This document shows, piece after piece, positions 20,613-29,932 of a DNA stretch of 64,000 nucleotides (the stretch's first letter is position 1; each line of letters starts with the position of its first letter). The notes under the pieces were generated by a model. That model worked only from the letters and a program-made list of their open reading frames with translations, did not search any database and was not told where the DNA came from. Position numbers and translations under genes: made by a program. The DNA comes from Allobosea lupini. Its GTDB lineage: Bacteria > Pseudomonadota > Alphaproteobacteria > Rhizobiales > Beijerinckiaceae. The stretch spans positions 372,001 to 436,000 of the forward strand of contig NZ_FOAN01000001.1 of NCBI RefSeq assembly GCF_900109525.1, in the 5' to 3' direction.

Positions 20613-21500
20613 CTAAACCGTCGCTTCGCCCCGCAGCACCGGCACGCAGCCGCCGCCCACCGTCGCGCGGATCTCGCTGCCGACCCGCCGCGCCGTGACC
20701 TGCAGCAGACTCGGCCGCCCCATCTCGACGCCCTGTGCGATCTCGAAAGCGATGTTGTCCTTGTCGGACAGCGAGAGGGTCAGGGCGGCGAGCGTCGCGC
20801 TGGCGCTACCTGTCGCCGGATCTTCCCAGGTGCCCGATAGCGGCGCGAACATGCGGGCGCGCACCCTCTCGCCATCCCAGGCGTAGAAGAAGATGGACAG
20901 GCGCCCCTCCAGGGCCGGATTGGCGGCCGATAGCCGGCGATAGGCCGCGATGTCCGGTGTCGCCCGCGTCAGCGCCTCCGGCGTGACCTCGACAAAGAAG
21001 AACTTGACCCCGACCGAGGCCTGCTGCGGCAAATGCCGGCCGGTGAGGATATCTTGCGCCTGAAGTCCGGCACAGCTAGCGACCGCGTCGACCGGCAGCT
21101 GGATGCCGAGCGAGAGTGCCTGCGGCGCGGCGATGGTCGCGCCCGTCACCAGCCCGCCGGCATCGCGCGCCACCCGGACCTCGACTAGTCCGGCTATCTC
21201 CTCGAACAGCAGGATGCCGTCGCGGTCGCGTCCATGGCTTGCAAGCACGCAGGCCGTGCCGACATTGGGATGGCCGGCGAAAGGCATCTCGGCGGTACGG
21301 TGGAAGATGCGGACGCGCGCCGAGTTGGCCGGATCGCTCGGCGGCAGCACGAAAGTCGTCTCGCCGTAGTTCATCTCCGCCGCCAGCGCCTGCATCTCGG
21401 CATCGGACAGGCCGCGCGCATCGGTGAAGACGGCGAGCTGGTTTCCGCCGAAGCGGGTGTTGGTGAAGACGTCGACAGTCTCGAACGGATAGGACGGCAT
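20613..21500 (-). CDS. PhzF-family isomerase/epimerase-like protein
   Basis: A 295-residue protein with the diaminopimelate-epimerase-like fold. It opens YPFETVDVFTNTRFGGNQLA and has the catalytic-site Glu in NYGETTFV, followed by FAGHPNVGTA and, late, EDPATGSASATLA. PhzF itself isomerises a phenazine precursor, but there are no phenazine genes here and most family members have unknown substrates, so only the family is claimed. It lies downstream of gatA with a hairpin element between them. Confidence 0.85.
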   Translation of the reverse strand: MPSYPFETVDVFTNTRFGGNQLAVFTDARGLSDAEMQALAAEMNYGETTFVLPPSDPANSARVRIFHRTAEMPFAGHPNVGTACVLASHGRDRDGILLFEEIAGLVEVRVARDAGGLVTGATIAAPQALSLGIQLPVDAVASCAGLQAQDILTGRHLPQQASVGVKFFFVEVTPEALTRATPDIAAYRRLSAANPALEGRLSIFFYAWDGERVRARMFAPLSGTWEDPATGSASATLAALTLSLSDKDNIAFEIAQGVEMGRPSLLQVTARRVGSEIRATVGGGCVPVLRGEATV

Positions 21501-21610
21501 GGCGGTCTCCGGCAGCCTGGTCAGGCGCGGAGACTGCCACCCGCTGCAGCGCCGGGGAAATCAGGATTCGGAATGCGACCGATCACGCGCTGACGGGCTT
21601 TGATCCAGCC

Positions 21611-21656
21611 GCACCGGATTCGCCCGAAAAGTGGATTCCACTTTTCGGTCCGGTGC
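21611..21656. repeat. Nested hairpin element between gatA and the phzF-like gene
   Basis: Outer arms GCACCGGA (21611-21618) and TCCGGTGC (21649-21656) are perfect. Inner arms CCGAAAAGTGG (21624-21634) and CCACTTTTCGG (21638-21648) are perfect with a 3-base loop. It ends flush against the gatA stop codon and shares the AAAAGTGG core with the element at 55506. A processing or termination role for gatCA mRNA is likely. Confidence 0.75.
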
Positions 21657-23171
21657 TTAGGCCCACCAGCGCTCGCCGACCGGGAAGCGGCCGGCCGCTT
21701 CCTCGATGACCTGGCCGAGCGAGAACAGCGTCTCCTCGTCAAAGGGGCGGCCGATCAGCTGCAGCCCGAGCGGCAGGCCCTGGCTGTCGAGCCCGGCAGG
21801 CACGGCGATGCCCGGCAGGCCGGCCATGTTCACCGTCACCGTGAAGACGTCGTTGAGATACATCTCGACCGGGTCGGACGAGCCCTTCTCGCCGATGCCG
21901 AAGGCGGAGGATGGCGTCGCCGGCGTCAGCACCGCGTCGATGCCCTGCTCGTAGACAGCTTCGAAATCGCGCTTGATCAGCGTGCGCACCTTCTGGGCGC
22001 GCAGGTAATAGGCGTCGTAATAGCCCGAGGACAGCACATAGGTGCCGATCATGATGCGACGCCTGACCTCGGCGCCGAAGCCGGCAGCACGGGTCTTCTC
22101 GTACATCTCGACGATGTCGCGGCCCTGCTCGCGCAGGCCGTAGCGGACACCGTCATAGCGGGCGAGGTTGGACGAGGCTTCCGCCGGCGCGACGATGTAA
22201 TAGGCCGGCAGTGCGTATTTGGAGTGCGGCAGCGAAACCTCGACGATCTCGGCCCCGGCAGCCCTCAGCCAGTCGATGCCCTGCTGCCAGAGCGCGTCGA
22301 TCTCGGGGTTGAGACCTTCCAGGCGATACTCCCGAGGGATGCCGATCTTCATTCCCTTGATCGAGCGGCCGACAGCCGCCTCGTAGTTCGGCACGGGGCG
22401 GTCGACCGAGGTGGTATCCTTCGGGTCGTGCCCCGCCATGGAACGCAGCATGACAGCGGTGTCGCGAACGGTCTTGCCGATCGGCCCGGCCTGGTCGAGC
22501 GAGGAGGCGAAGGCGACGATGCCCCAGCGCGAGCAGCGGCCATAGGTCGGCTTGATGCCGACCGTGCCAGTGAAGGCGGCCGGCTGTCGGATAGAACCGC
22601 CGGTGTCGGTCGCGGTCGCGGCGAGGCAGAGATGCGCGGCAACAGCCGCGGCCGAGCCGCCGGAGGAGCCGCCCGGCACGAGGTGATTGCCCTCGATCGC
22701 GCCAGCAGCCCCTGCCCCGACATTGGAACCCTGCCGACGCCAGGGGTTGACCACCGGCCCGAAAGCCGAGGTCTCGTTCGACGAGCCCATGGCAAACTCG
22801 TCATTGTTGAGCTTGCCGAGCATGACGGCACCGTCGCGCCAGAGCTGCGACGAGACGGTCGATTCATAAGGCGGCACGAAGTTGCCGAGGATGCGCGAGC
22901 AGGCGGTGGTGCGCACGCCCTTGGTCGCAAACAGGTCCTTGATCCCGAGCGGCAGGCCTTCGAGCGGGCCGGCCTCGCCCCTGGCGAGCTTCTCGTCGGA
23001 GGCGGCGGCCTGCTTCAGCGCATGCTCGGGCGTCTCCAGCACATAGGCGTTGAGCGCCCGGGCCTGCTCGACGGCGGCGATATGGGCCTTGGCGAGTTCG
23101 GTGGCGGAGAACTGCTTGGCCTTAAGCCCGTCGCGAGCGTCGGTCAGGGTCAGGCGGGTGAGATCGGTCAC
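21657..23171 (-). CDS. gatA: Asp-tRNA(Asn)/Glu-tRNA(Gln) amidotransferase subunit A
   Basis: The amidase subunit of GatCAB, which releases ammonia from glutamine to convert mischarged Glu-tRNA(Gln) or Asp-tRNA(Asn). It has 504 residues. The amidase triad is visible as the Lys of LPLGIKDLF, the cis-Ser and nucleophile Ser of the Gly/Ser-rich [15 protein letters not shown] segment, and [14 protein letters not shown] chose GTG 23171, which yields the family N-terminus [16 protein letters not shown]; the ATG at 23225 adds 18 non-conserved residues. It follows gatC by 87 bp. gatB is not in the window. Confidence 0.95.
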   Translation of the reverse strand: MTDLTRLTLTDARDGLKAKQFSATELAKAHIAAVEQARALNAYVLETPEHALKQAAASDEKLARGEAGPLEGLPLGIKDLFATKGVRTTACSRILGNFVPPYESTVSSQLWRDGAVMLGKLNNDEFAMGSSNETSAFGPVVNPWRRQGSNVGAGAAGAIEGNHLVPGGSSGGSAAAVAAHLCLAATATDTGGSIRQPAAFTGTVGIKPTYGRCSRWGIVAFASSLDQAGPIGKTVRDTAVMLRSMAGHDPKDTTSVDRPVPNYEAAVGRSIKGMKIGIPREYRLEGLNPEIDALWQQGIDWLRAAGAEIVEVSLPHSKYALPAYYIVAPAEASSNLARYDGVRYGLREQGRDIVEMYEKTRAAGFGAEVRRRIMIGTYVLSSGYYDAYYLRAQKVRTLIKRDFEAVYEQGIDAVLTPATPSSAFGIGEKGSSDPVEMYLNDVFTVTVNMAGLPGIAVPAGLDSQGLPLGLQLIGRPFDEETLFSLGQVIEEAAGRFPVGERWWA

Positions 23172-23258
23172 GGGAAATATCCGGTTCTGACAAGCGGACG
23201 GAAATCCCCGGATCGTGCTTCGCACATCCGAGGAAGATCGAATGAGCGCGTCAGGCGC

Positions 23259-23546
23259 TCACTCGATCACCTTCGGCACCATGAAGTAGTCGTCCTCGGA
23301 AGCCGGCGCGTTGGCGACGATATCGGCGGCGATCTCGCCATCGGTCACGACGTCCTGGCGCTTCTTCATCACCATCGGCGTGACCGAGGTCATCGGCTCG
23401 ACACCTGTGACGTCGAGCTCGTTGAGCTGATCGACGAAGCCGAGGATGGCGTTGAGCTCGCCTTGCAGCTTCGGCACATCCGCATCATCGACGGCGATGC
23501 GCGAAAGATGCGCGACGCGTTTGACGGTGGCGGCGTCGACCGACAT
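23259..23546 (-). CDS. gatC: Asp-tRNA(Asn)/Glu-tRNA(Gln) amidotransferase subunit C
   Basis: A 95-residue GatC, the belt subunit that wraps GatA and GatB. It begins [19 protein letters not shown], contains the [20 protein letters not shown] helix-loop and ends with the conserved [12 protein letters not shown]. Its length is standard. It is the first gene of the gatC-gatA unit. A palindrome and a possible promoter lie about 70 bp upstream. Confidence 0.95.
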   Translation of the reverse strand: MSVDAATVKRVAHLSRIAVDDADVPKLQGELNAILGFVDQLNELDVTGVEPMTSVTPMVMKKRQDVVTDGEIAADIVANAPASEDDYFMVPKVIE

Positions 23547-23618
23547 GGGCTGGCTCCTGCTGGGATCGGCGCAACGACGCCGGACATGGTTCGCCAGCGC
23601 TATAGCGCGCGGACCGCC

Positions 23619-23636
23619 AGTAAGTCAGCACTTACT
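23619..23636 (-). promoter_or_regulatory. Palindrome and possible promoter upstream of gatC
   Basis: AGTAAGT-CAGC-ACTTACT has perfect 7-bp arms. On the minus strand CTGACT inside it could serve as -35, with TATAGC 18 bp further as -10, about 50 bp before the gatC start. It could equally be the end hairpin of the UPF0173 gene, whose stop is 41 bp upstream. Confidence 0.3.
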
Positions 23637-23676
23637 TGCGGTCCACCGGCTGCGGCTGCTCACAATGGCTGCGGCG

Positions 23677-24375
23677 TCAGACCGTGACCGCCTTGCCCTT
23701 CTCCGGCACCAGCGCCTTGATGCCGCTGCCCTTCAGCCCCTCGACGAAGACTGCTGCATCCTGGGCGATGATCGGGAAGGAGCCGTAGTGGCAGGGGATG
23801 GCGAGCTTCGGCTTGACGAAGCGGGTCATCGCCAGCGCCGCGGTCCTGGCGCCCATGGTGAAGCGATCGCCGATCGGACAGATGCAGGCCTCGACGCCGT
23901 GGATCTCGGCGAGGAGGGCCATGTCGGAAAAGATGTCGGTGTCGCCCATGTGCCAAAGCGTCTTCTCGCCAGGCGCCTTGATGATCGCGCCATTGGCGTT
24001 GCCAACCGGGACGGCCACCCCCGCTTCGCCCATGCCTGCCGAATGATCGGCGCGGACCAGGGTCACCGAGAAGGCGCCGAGATCGACAGTGCCGCCTGTG
24101 TTCATCGGCTGGAACGTCTTCAGCCCTTTCGAGGCGAGGTGCATGCAGAGGTCGTAATTGGTGATCACCGTGGCGTCGTTCGCGGCAGCGATGGCGAGCG
24201 TGTCGCCGACATGGTCGCCATGGCCGTGGGTGATAACGATATGGCTGACGCCCTTGCCGGCCGCTGCAACATCGCCCTCGAAAGCCGGATTGCCGGTGAA
24301 GAACGGATCGATCAGGACCGAGGCGCCGGGCAGGTCGAGCCGAAACGCCGAATGGCCGAACCAGGTGAGCTGCAT
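23677..24375 (-). CDS. UPF0173 metallo-beta-lactamase-fold hydrolase
   Basis: A 232-residue metal-dependent hydrolase of the UPF0173 family. The zinc-binding signature is HGHGDHVGD near residue 50, with further ligands in [19 protein letters not shown] and the C-terminal PCHYGSFP. It begins at the conserved [15 protein letters not shown] (ATG 24375); longer in-frame starts run into the divergent adenine deaminase gene. The physiological substrate is unknown for the family. Confidence 0.92.
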   Translation of the reverse strand: MQLTWFGHSAFRLDLPGASVLIDPFFTGNPAFEGDVAAAGKGVSHIVITHGHGDHVGDTLAIAAANDATVITNYDLCMHLASKGLKTFQPMNTGGTVDLGAFSVTLVRADHSAGMGEAGVAVPVGNANGAIIKAPGEKTLWHMGDTDIFSDMALLAEIHGVEACICPIGDRFTMGARTAALAMTRFVKPKLAIPCHYGSFPIIAQDAAVFVEGLKGSGIKALVPEKGKAVTV

Positions 24376-24465
24376 GATGGTCTCCGCGAAAAGGCGACTG
24401 GACAGCGCCTGTCTAGGCCGGCGAGATGGCATAGCCAAGTCGGCCCGAACCCGGAGCTCACGCCT

Positions 24466-26166
24466 ATGACCGACGCAGCCACCCTCGCCCGCCGGATCGC
24501 GCAAGGACGGGGCGACGAGCCGGCCGATCTCGTCATTCGCGGCGCGCGGCTGTTCGACCTCGTCTCGGGCGATCTCGTCGAAACCGACATTGCGCTCTGC
24601 GGCGACACCATCGTCGGCACCCATGGCCGCTACGAGGGCAAGAAGAGCTTCGACGCCAAAGGCCTGATCGCGGTGCCCGGCTTCATCGACACGCATCTCC
24701 ATGTCGAATCCTCGCTGGTGACGCCGCTCGAATTCGAGCGCTGCGTCCTGCCGCACGGTGTCACCACCGCGATCTGCGACCCGCACGAGATCTCCAATGT
24801 GCTCGGCGTCGAGGGCATCCGCTATTTCCTCGCATGCGCGCAGGCGATGCGGATGGATCTACGTGTCCAGCTCTCGAGCTGCGTGCCGGCGACGCATCTG
24901 GAGACGGCGGGCGCTGCGCTCGAGGCCGCCGACCTCACCCCGTTCATCGATCATCCCAAGGTGATCGGCCTCGCCGAGTTCATGAACTTCCCCGGCGTCC
25001 TCCATCGCGATCCCGGCTGCCTCGCCAAGCTGGAAGCCTTCTCACACCGGCATATCGACGGCCATGCGCCGCTGGTGCGCGGGCTCGACCTCAACGGCTA
25101 TCTCTCCGCCGGCATTCGCACCGACCACGAGACCACGACCGCCGACGAAGCGCGCGAAAAGCTCGCCAAGGGCATGGCCATCCTGATCCGCGAGGGCTCG
25201 GTCTCGAAGGACCTGCATGCGCTGATCCCGCTGATCACGCGCGACGCGTCGCCCTTCCTCGCCTTCTGCACCGACGACCGCAACCCGCTGGACATCGCCG
25301 AGGAAGGCCATCTCGACTACATGATCCGCACCGCGATCGCGCATGGCGCCGACATCCTCGCGACCTATCGCACCGCGAGCCTGTCGGCGGCACGGAACTT
25401 CGGCCTGTTCGATCGTGGCTTCATCGGCCCCGGCAAGCGCGCCGACATCGTGCTGGTCGACGATCTCGCGGCCTGTCGCGTCAGACGGGTCTTCGCCGGC
25501 GGCAGGCTGGTCGAGGACGCCCTGTTCTCCGACAGGGCAACGGTTCCACCCGTCGGCCTCGCCAGCGTCCGCAGCCGCAGGCTCGCGCCGGAGGATTTCG
25601 CGGTGAAAGCGCGCGAGGGGCAGACGCCGGTGATCGGCGTCGTGCCCGGCCGCATCATCACCGAGCGCCTTTCGATGCGCCTGCCGATGCAGGACGGCCT
25701 CGCCGTTCCCGATCTCGACCAGGATGCCGTCAAGGTCACGGTGATCGAGCGCCATGGCCGCAATGGCGGCATAGCCTCAGGCTTCGTCCATGGCTTCGGC
25801 ATGAAGCACGGCGCCATCGCCTCGTCGGTGGGCCATGACAGCCACAATCTCTGCGTCGTCGGCGTCGACGCGGCCTCGATGGCGGCGGCGGCCAACCGGC
25901 TTATCGAGACCGGCGGCGGCTTCGCGGTGGCCGATGGCGGCAAGGTCGTTGCCGAGCTGGCGTTGCCCGTCGCCGGGCTGATGAGCGATCAGCCCTTCGA
26001 GACGGTGCGGCATGGGCTGGAAGGCCTGCGCGCGGCGGCGAAGGCGCTCGGCGTCGTGCTGGCCGAGCCCTTCCTGCAGGTCGCCTTCCTGACCCTGCCG
26101 GTGATCCCGCATCTCAAGATCACCGACAAAGGCCTTGTCGATGTTGATCGATTCGATTTCGTGTGA
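24466..26166 (+). CDS. ade: Adenine deaminase
   Basis: Converts adenine to hypoxanthine and ammonia in purine salvage. It has 566 residues, typical of AdeC-type amidohydrolases. Landmarks are the metal site [11 protein letters not shown], the [13 protein letters not shown] segment, [16 protein letters not shown] and the C-terminal half with [20 protein letters not shown]. The start at ATG 24466 gives [20 protein letters not shown]; an open frame continues far upstream (to 23446) but overlaps the UPF0173 and gatC genes and is not conserved sequence. It is divergent from UPF0173 with a 90-bp spacer. Confidence 0.93.
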   Translation: MTDAATLARRIAQGRGDEPADLVIRGARLFDLVSGDLVETDIALCGDTIVGTHGRYEGKKSFDAKGLIAVPGFIDTHLHVESSLVTPLEFERCVLPHGVTTAICDPHEISNVLGVEGIRYFLACAQAMRMDLRVQLSSCVPATHLETAGAALEAADLTPFIDHPKVIGLAEFMNFPGVLHRDPGCLAKLEAFSHRHIDGHAPLVRGLDLNGYLSAGIRTDHETTTADEAREKLAKGMAILIREGSVSKDLHALIPLITRDASPFLAFCTDDRNPLDIAEEGHLDYMIRTAIAHGADILATYRTASLSAARNFGLFDRGFIGPGKRADIVLVDDLAACRVRRVFAGGRLVEDALFSDRATVPPVGLASVRSRRLAPEDFAVKAREGQTPVIGVVPGRIITERLSMRLPMQDGLAVPDLDQDAVKVTVIERHGRNGGIASGFVHGFGMKHGAIASSVGHDSHNLCVVGVDAASMAAAANRLIETGGGFAVADGGKVVAELALPVAGLMSDQPFETVRHGLEGLRAAAKALGVVLAEPFLQVAFLTLPVIPHLKITDKGLVDVDRFDFV

Positions 26167-26209
26167 GCGAGAGACTGCGGTCTTTCCGGGGCTTTGCGCA
26201 GGAAAGAGT

Positions 26210-26295
26210 CCGGAATCCATGAACACCGGAGGCTGCTGAAGAGGCGCGTCGAGTGCCGTTGTCTTCTGGAAGCGACCTGTGTTCATGAGTTCCGG
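26210..26295. repeat. Inverted-repeat element at the end of the ade / sulfolactate convergent junction
   Basis: CCGGAATCCATGAACAC (26210-26226) and GTGTTCATGAGTTCCGG (26279-26295) pair at 15 of 17 positions around a 52-base insert that itself can fold imperfectly. It lies in the 169-bp gap between two convergent genes, a typical place for a bidirectional terminator or a palindromic repeat. Confidence 0.6.
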
Positions 26296-26335
26296 GCTCA
26301 GCCCTTCGGCCTGCCCCCGGAAGGACGCGGCATCG

Positions 26336-27301
26336 TTAGAATGCGACGTCGATGCCCTCCGCCCGTGCCTTGGCCCGCAAAGCATAGCGCCGCATGCCGG
26401 GCAGCCGCGTCCCCGGCTGCTCCTCGATCGCATGCGTCAGCATCCGCATGCGCTCAGCGAACCAGTTGCCGCCCATGCTCGCCGGGTCGATGGCGAGGAT
26501 GAGCTGGCCGGTGTCGGGCGGGCCGCCCTGGTCGTCGAGGAAGGACGAGGCCTGGAAGGCGAAATGGGTGCCGACCAGCGCCGCGGCGAGAATCTCGACC
26601 ATCATGGCAAGCGTCGCGCCCTTGGCGTCGCCGAGCGGCACCATGGTACCGGCGATCGCCGCCGCCGGATCGGTCGTCGGCTTGCCCTGGGCGTCAAGGG
26701 CCCAGCCTTCGGGGATCGGCTCGCCCTTCTGCTTGGCCGCGACGATCGGACCGCGCGCCACCTTGGACAGGGCCATATCGATCACCAGCGGCTCGCGGCC
26801 GGCCAGCGGCGCGGCAAACGCGATCGGATTGGTGCCGAAGACCGGCTTGGCGCCGCCCCAGGGCGCCATCGCGCCGGGCGTGTTGGCGAAGAGAAGGGCC
26901 ACGAGCCCCTGCTCGGCCAGCCGCTCGACATGGAGGCCGGCAGCGCCGCAATGGTTGGAACGGCGGATCGGCGCGGCGGCGATGCCTTGCTTGCGCGCGA
27001 TTTCGGGCAGTTCGATCACGGCGAGGTCGATCGCAGGATAGGCGAAGCCGTGGGCGGCGTCGATCGCCAGCACGCCGGGCTTGGGCTGGCGCGCGATCGG
27101 CACGGCCTGACCGTCGATCTTGCCGGAGCGCAGCATCGAGATGTAGGTCGGCACGCGCGACAGGCCGTGGCCCTTGAGCCCGTCCGCCTCGGCCATGACC
27201 AGCGCCAGCGCGACTGAGGCGGCGTTGGCGGCAGAGGCGCCGGCCTCGATGAAGAGATCCGCGACCTTCTGCTCGGCCGCTTCCAGCGAGAGCTTCGTCA
27301 C
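26336..27301 (-). CDS. comC: LDH2-family dehydrogenase, probable (R)-3-sulfolactate dehydrogenase
   Basis: A 321-residue NAD(P)-dependent dehydrogenase of the LDH2/MDH fold. The catalytic His is in GLKGHGLSRVP, and NTPGAMAPWGGAKPVFGTNP is the cofactor loop. ComC of the sulfolactate pathway (oxidises (R)-sulfolactate to sulfopyruvate) belongs to this fold and length class. The call rests mainly on context: it overlaps the slcC-like gene by 4 bp and lies in one operon with suyAB. With SlcC acting on the other enantiomer, the pair would work as a two-enzyme racemase that feeds the R-specific lyase. A malate or other 2-hydroxyacid dehydrogenase role cannot be excluded from sequence alone. Confidence 0.75.
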   Translation of the reverse strand: MTKLSLEAAEQKVADLFIEAGASAANAASVALALVMAEADGLKGHGLSRVPTYISMLRSGKIDGQAVPIARQPKPGVLAIDAAHGFAYPAIDLAVIELPEIARKQGIAAAPIRRSNHCGAAGLHVERLAEQGLVALLFANTPGAMAPWGGAKPVFGTNPIAFAAPLAGREPLVIDMALSKVARGPIVAAKQKGEPIPEGWALDAQGKPTTDPAAAIAGTMVPLGDAKGATLAMMVEILAAALVGTHFAFQASSFLDDQGGPPDTGQLILAIDPASMGGNWFAERMRMLTHAIEEQPGTRLPGMRRYALRAKARAEGIDVAF

Positions 27302-28227
27302 GCCCTGCCCTCCAGAGCCGCCATCACCCGCTCTGCCACGAGACCGGAGACGCGCCCGTTCGATTCCACCGTGTTGCCGGCGATGTGCGGCGTCAGGATC
27401 AGATTGGGCGTGCCCGCGAATATCTTGGCGCCGTCGGCCTTGAGCGGCTCCTGCTCGAAGACGTCGAGCGCCGCGCCGCCAAGGCGCCCGCCCTTCAGCG
27501 CCGCAACGAGCGCCGCTTCGTCCATGATGCCGCCGCGCGCCGCGTTGATCAGGATCGCGTCGGGCTTCATCCTGGCGAAGGCGGCCTTGCCGATCAGTCC
27601 GCGCGTCTCAGGCGTCAGCGGCAGATGGATCGAGATCACGTCGGACGTCGACAGCAAAGCGTCGAGCTCGAGCTTCTCGATGCCATTCCAGGCATCGCCA
27701 GCGGGAACATACGGGTCATAGGCCGCGACGGTCATGCCGAGCGCCCTTGCGTGCCGCGCCGCATCGCGGGCGATCGCGCCGAAGCCGACCAGGCCCATGC
27801 GCTTGCCGGCGATCTCGCGGCCGATCAGCCTGGTCTTGGGAAATTCGCCGGCGAGCATGGCGGCATTGGCAAAATAGGCGCCGCGCAGGAGCGTCATCGC
27901 GGTGCCGATCACGTACTCGACCACCGACAGGCTGTTGGCACCAGTCGCCGGGAAAACCTTGATGCCACGCGCCGAGCAGGCTTCCATGTCGATATTGTCG
28001 AGCCCGACCCCGAGCCGCCCGACGACTTTCAGGTTCTTGGCGGCTGCCAGCACTTCGCCACGGACCTGCGTCTGGTTGCGCACGATCAGCGCGGGGATGT
28101 CGGCGACCAGCCGCGCGAGCTCGTCCGGCTTGCCGAAGAGCTCCGGGTCATGGTGCACGATGTAGCGCGCCTTGAGCGCCGCGACCGCCGCCTCGTCCAT
28201 GAATTCGGTGATGACGATCTCGGTCAT
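27298..28227 (-). CDS. slcC: D-2-hydroxyacid dehydrogenase family, probable (S)-sulfolactate dehydrogenase
   Basis: A 309-residue NAD-dependent dehydrogenase. The Rossmann motif is GLVGFGAIARDAARHARALG (GxGxxA variant), with the substrate/catalytic residues Arg in NAARGGIMDE, Glu in FEQEPL and His in LTPHIAGNT, so the active site is complete. SlcC of the sulfolactate pathway is of this family and length. Together with suyAB and the comC-like gene, which it overlaps by 4 bp (ATGA), the role proposed is oxidation of (S)-sulfolactate to sulfopyruvate. Taken alone it could be called phosphoglycerate- or glyoxylate-reductase-like. Confidence 0.78.
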   Translation of the reverse strand: MTEIVITEFMDEAAVAALKARYIVHHDPELFGKPDELARLVADIPALIVRNQTQVRGEVLAAAKNLKVVGRLGVGLDNIDMEACSARGIKVFPATGANSLSVVEYVIGTAMTLLRGAYFANAAMLAGEFPKTRLIGREIAGKRMGLVGFGAIARDAARHARALGMTVAAYDPYVPAGDAWNGIEKLELDALLSTSDVISIHLPLTPETRGLIGKAAFARMKPDAILINAARGGIMDEAALVAALKGGRLGGAALDVFEQEPLKADGAKIFAGTPNLILTPHIAGNTVESNGRVSGLVAERVMAALEGRA

Positions 28228-28251
28228 GGCTGTTTCCGCTGTGAAGTCCAG

Positions 28252-29304
28252 TCAGCCGAGCAGGATGATCCCGCCCGTGGCGACGACGAGGATGACGAGG
28301 CTGGTGCCGGTGACCACGGCGAGATGCCGCCAGCCGAGCCGGGCCATCGCCGCGATCGAGGTGCCGAGGCCGAGCGCCGCGATGGCGATCAGCAGGCCCC
28401 AGCGCGAGATTTCGAGCAGGATGTCGCGCATCGGCATGTAGATGCCGGCGAGCCCCGCCTGCGTGCTCAGCACGCTGTTGATCAGGCACATGATCAGGAA
28501 GACGAAAGCGAAGACCGGTACCGGCACCTTGGCGTCGCCATGGGTCTCGCCATGGCGGGTCAGCCACCAGCCGACGATCAGCACCGCCGGCAGCAGCAGG
28601 AAGACCCGGAACAGCTTGACGATGACAGCCGCATTCGCCGCCTCGTCCGAGACCGCCTGGCCGGCACCGACGACCTGCGCGACGTCATGGATGGTCGCTC
28701 CAAGCATCACGCCGGTCTGCTGCTGCGAGAGGCCGAGCCAGGCGCAGAGCAGCGGATAGGCCAGCATCGCGATCGTCGAGAGCACGTTCATCGCGATCAC
28801 GGTGAAGGCGGTGTCGGCGGCCTTGTTGCGGTAGTCGGGCACGACGGTCGAGGTCGCGAGCGCGGCCGAGGCACCGCAGACCGCCGTTGCGACGCCGCCG
28901 AGCGCGCCGACGCCTGGCTCACGGCCGAGCAGGCGCGCCAGCACGAAGCCGGCGACGATCGTCGCGGTCATGGCGACGATGACGAGCAGGGCCGTGCCGA
29001 GGCCAAGCGCGACGATGTCCCCGAGCGCGACGCGCAGGCCGAGCAGCGCGATCGCCCAGCGCAGCAGCTTCTTGACGCAGAAGGTCATGCCAGGCTCGAA
29101 GCGCTTCGTATTGGCGATCGGGTGCAGGGTCATGCCGATTACCAGGGCGATGACGACGGCCGGGAGGCCGACGCGCCCGCCGGCGAGCTGCTTCACGACA
29201 GGCTCGGCCAGCACGGAGGCGATCGCCACCGCCGCCGACAGGGCGATGCCCGGTGCGAGCCGGCCGAGCCCGTTCGTCAGGCGCAAGGTCGCCGTTTGGC
29301 TCAT
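28252..29304 (-). CDS. suyZ: YeiH/CuyZ-family permease, probable sulfite exporter
   Basis: A 350-residue integral membrane protein with about ten hydrophobic segments, from the YeiH (UPF0324, putative sulfate exporter) family. Landmarks are GMTLHPIANTKRFEPGM, LLRWAIALLGLRVALGDI, GVATAVCGASAALATSTV and GATIHDVAQVVGAG. CuyZ-type sulfite exporters of organosulfonate pathways belong to this family. The lyase step encoded upstream would release toxic sulfite, so export is the natural role. Its ATG overlaps the stop of the GNAT gene by 4 bp, so it is translationally coupled to the operon. The symbol suyZ is by context. Confidence 0.75.
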   Translation of the reverse strand: MSQTATLRLTNGLGRLAPGIALSAAVAIASVLAEPVVKQLAGGRVGLPAVVIALVIGMTLHPIANTKRFEPGMTFCVKKLLRWAIALLGLRVALGDIVALGLGTALLVIVAMTATIVAGFVLARLLGREPGVGALGGVATAVCGASAALATSTVVPDYRNKAADTAFTVIAMNVLSTIAMLAYPLLCAWLGLSQQQTGVMLGATIHDVAQVVGAGQAVSDEAANAAVIVKLFRVFLLLPAVLIVGWWLTRHGETHGDAKVPVPVFAFVFLIMCLINSVLSTQAGLAGIYMPMRDILLEISRWGLLIAIAALGLGTSIAAMARLGWRHLAVVTGTSLVILVVATGGIILLG

Positions 29305-29900
29305 GATTGCAAGTCGATCCGATACATCAGCCGCTCTTCCGGCCCGTATAATGGCGCAACGAAGCTCTCGACGAAACGTCCGCCGGCCTTCTCGATGATC
29401 CGGCGCGAGGCCGCATTCGCCACGTCACAGGTGATCTTCAGGAATGGCAGGCCGACGGTGCGCGCCTCGGCGAGCACCGCCGCCAGGGCGGCGCTGGCAT
29501 ACCCTCGCCCCGCGTGCTGCGGCAGGATGGTATAGCCGACATGGCCGAGCACATGCGGCGGCAATTCCGTGACCGGCTTGCCGGATTCATCTTCCTGCCA
29601 GCGCAGATTGATGCTGCCGACGAAGGGCCGCTCCGGCCGGTCGGTCGCGATGATCCAGCGGATCATGTCAGGCAGGCGCGCGACCTCGCTGCCGTCATGC
29701 AGGCGGATGGTGCCGCCGCGCTGGTTGAGCCCGGCGACGAAGGCGTCCGGATCGGCCGCGATCGCTGCGAGCTGCTCCGGCGCGACGTTGCGCATCGTGT
29801 TCGGCGACCAGCCTGCTTCGAGAGCACGGACATAGGCGGGCAAGGCATCCCGCCCCGGCTCATGCAGTGAAACGATGCTGGAAGCGATGCTGACCGACAC
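29301..29900 (-). CDS. GNAT-family N-acetyltransferase inside the sulfolactate operon
   Basis: A 199-residue acetyltransferase. The acetyl-CoA-binding segment is LPQHAGRGYASAALAAVLAE (Q/RxxGxG/A-like), followed by CDVANAASRRIIEKAGGRFV, the usual strand-helix after the pyrophosphate loop. The first 60 residues resemble those of small-molecule acetyltransferases of this order. It lies 32 bp after suyB and overlaps the exporter start, so it is a true operon member. The acceptor substrate is unknown. No role for acetylation is established in sulfolactate breakdown; detoxification of an amino-sulfonate or sulfite adduct is a guess. Confidence 0.8.
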   Translation of the reverse strand: MSVSIASSIVSLHEPGRDALPAYVRALEAGWSPNTMRNVAPEQLAAIAADPDAFVAGLNQRGGTIRLHDGSEVARLPDMIRWIIATDRPERPFVGSINLRWQEDESGKPVTELPPHVLGHVGYTILPQHAGRGYASAALAAVLAEARTVGLPFLKITCDVANAASRRIIEKAGGRFVESFVAPLYGPEERLMYRIDLQS

Positions 29901-29932
29901 GTTTGCCTCGTCGCGCCCGGAGACGCAGTTCC

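Noticed and set aside
21600..23687. 695-codon open frame on the plus strand opposite gatA and gatC
   Set aside because: It is antisense to two clear housekeeping genes, has no domain features, and the translated product is Arg/Ala/Gly-rich as expected from the mirror of GC-rich codons.
23446..24465. In-frame upstream extension of the adenine deaminase gene
   Set aside because: It overlaps gatC and UPF0173 on the opposite strand, has no family similarity, and the deaminase N-terminus is normal at 24466.
27385..29535. 716-codon open frame opposite slcC and the exporter gene
   Set aside because: Antisense to membrane and Rossmann-fold genes; product is His/Asp/Arg-rich with no recognisable fold.
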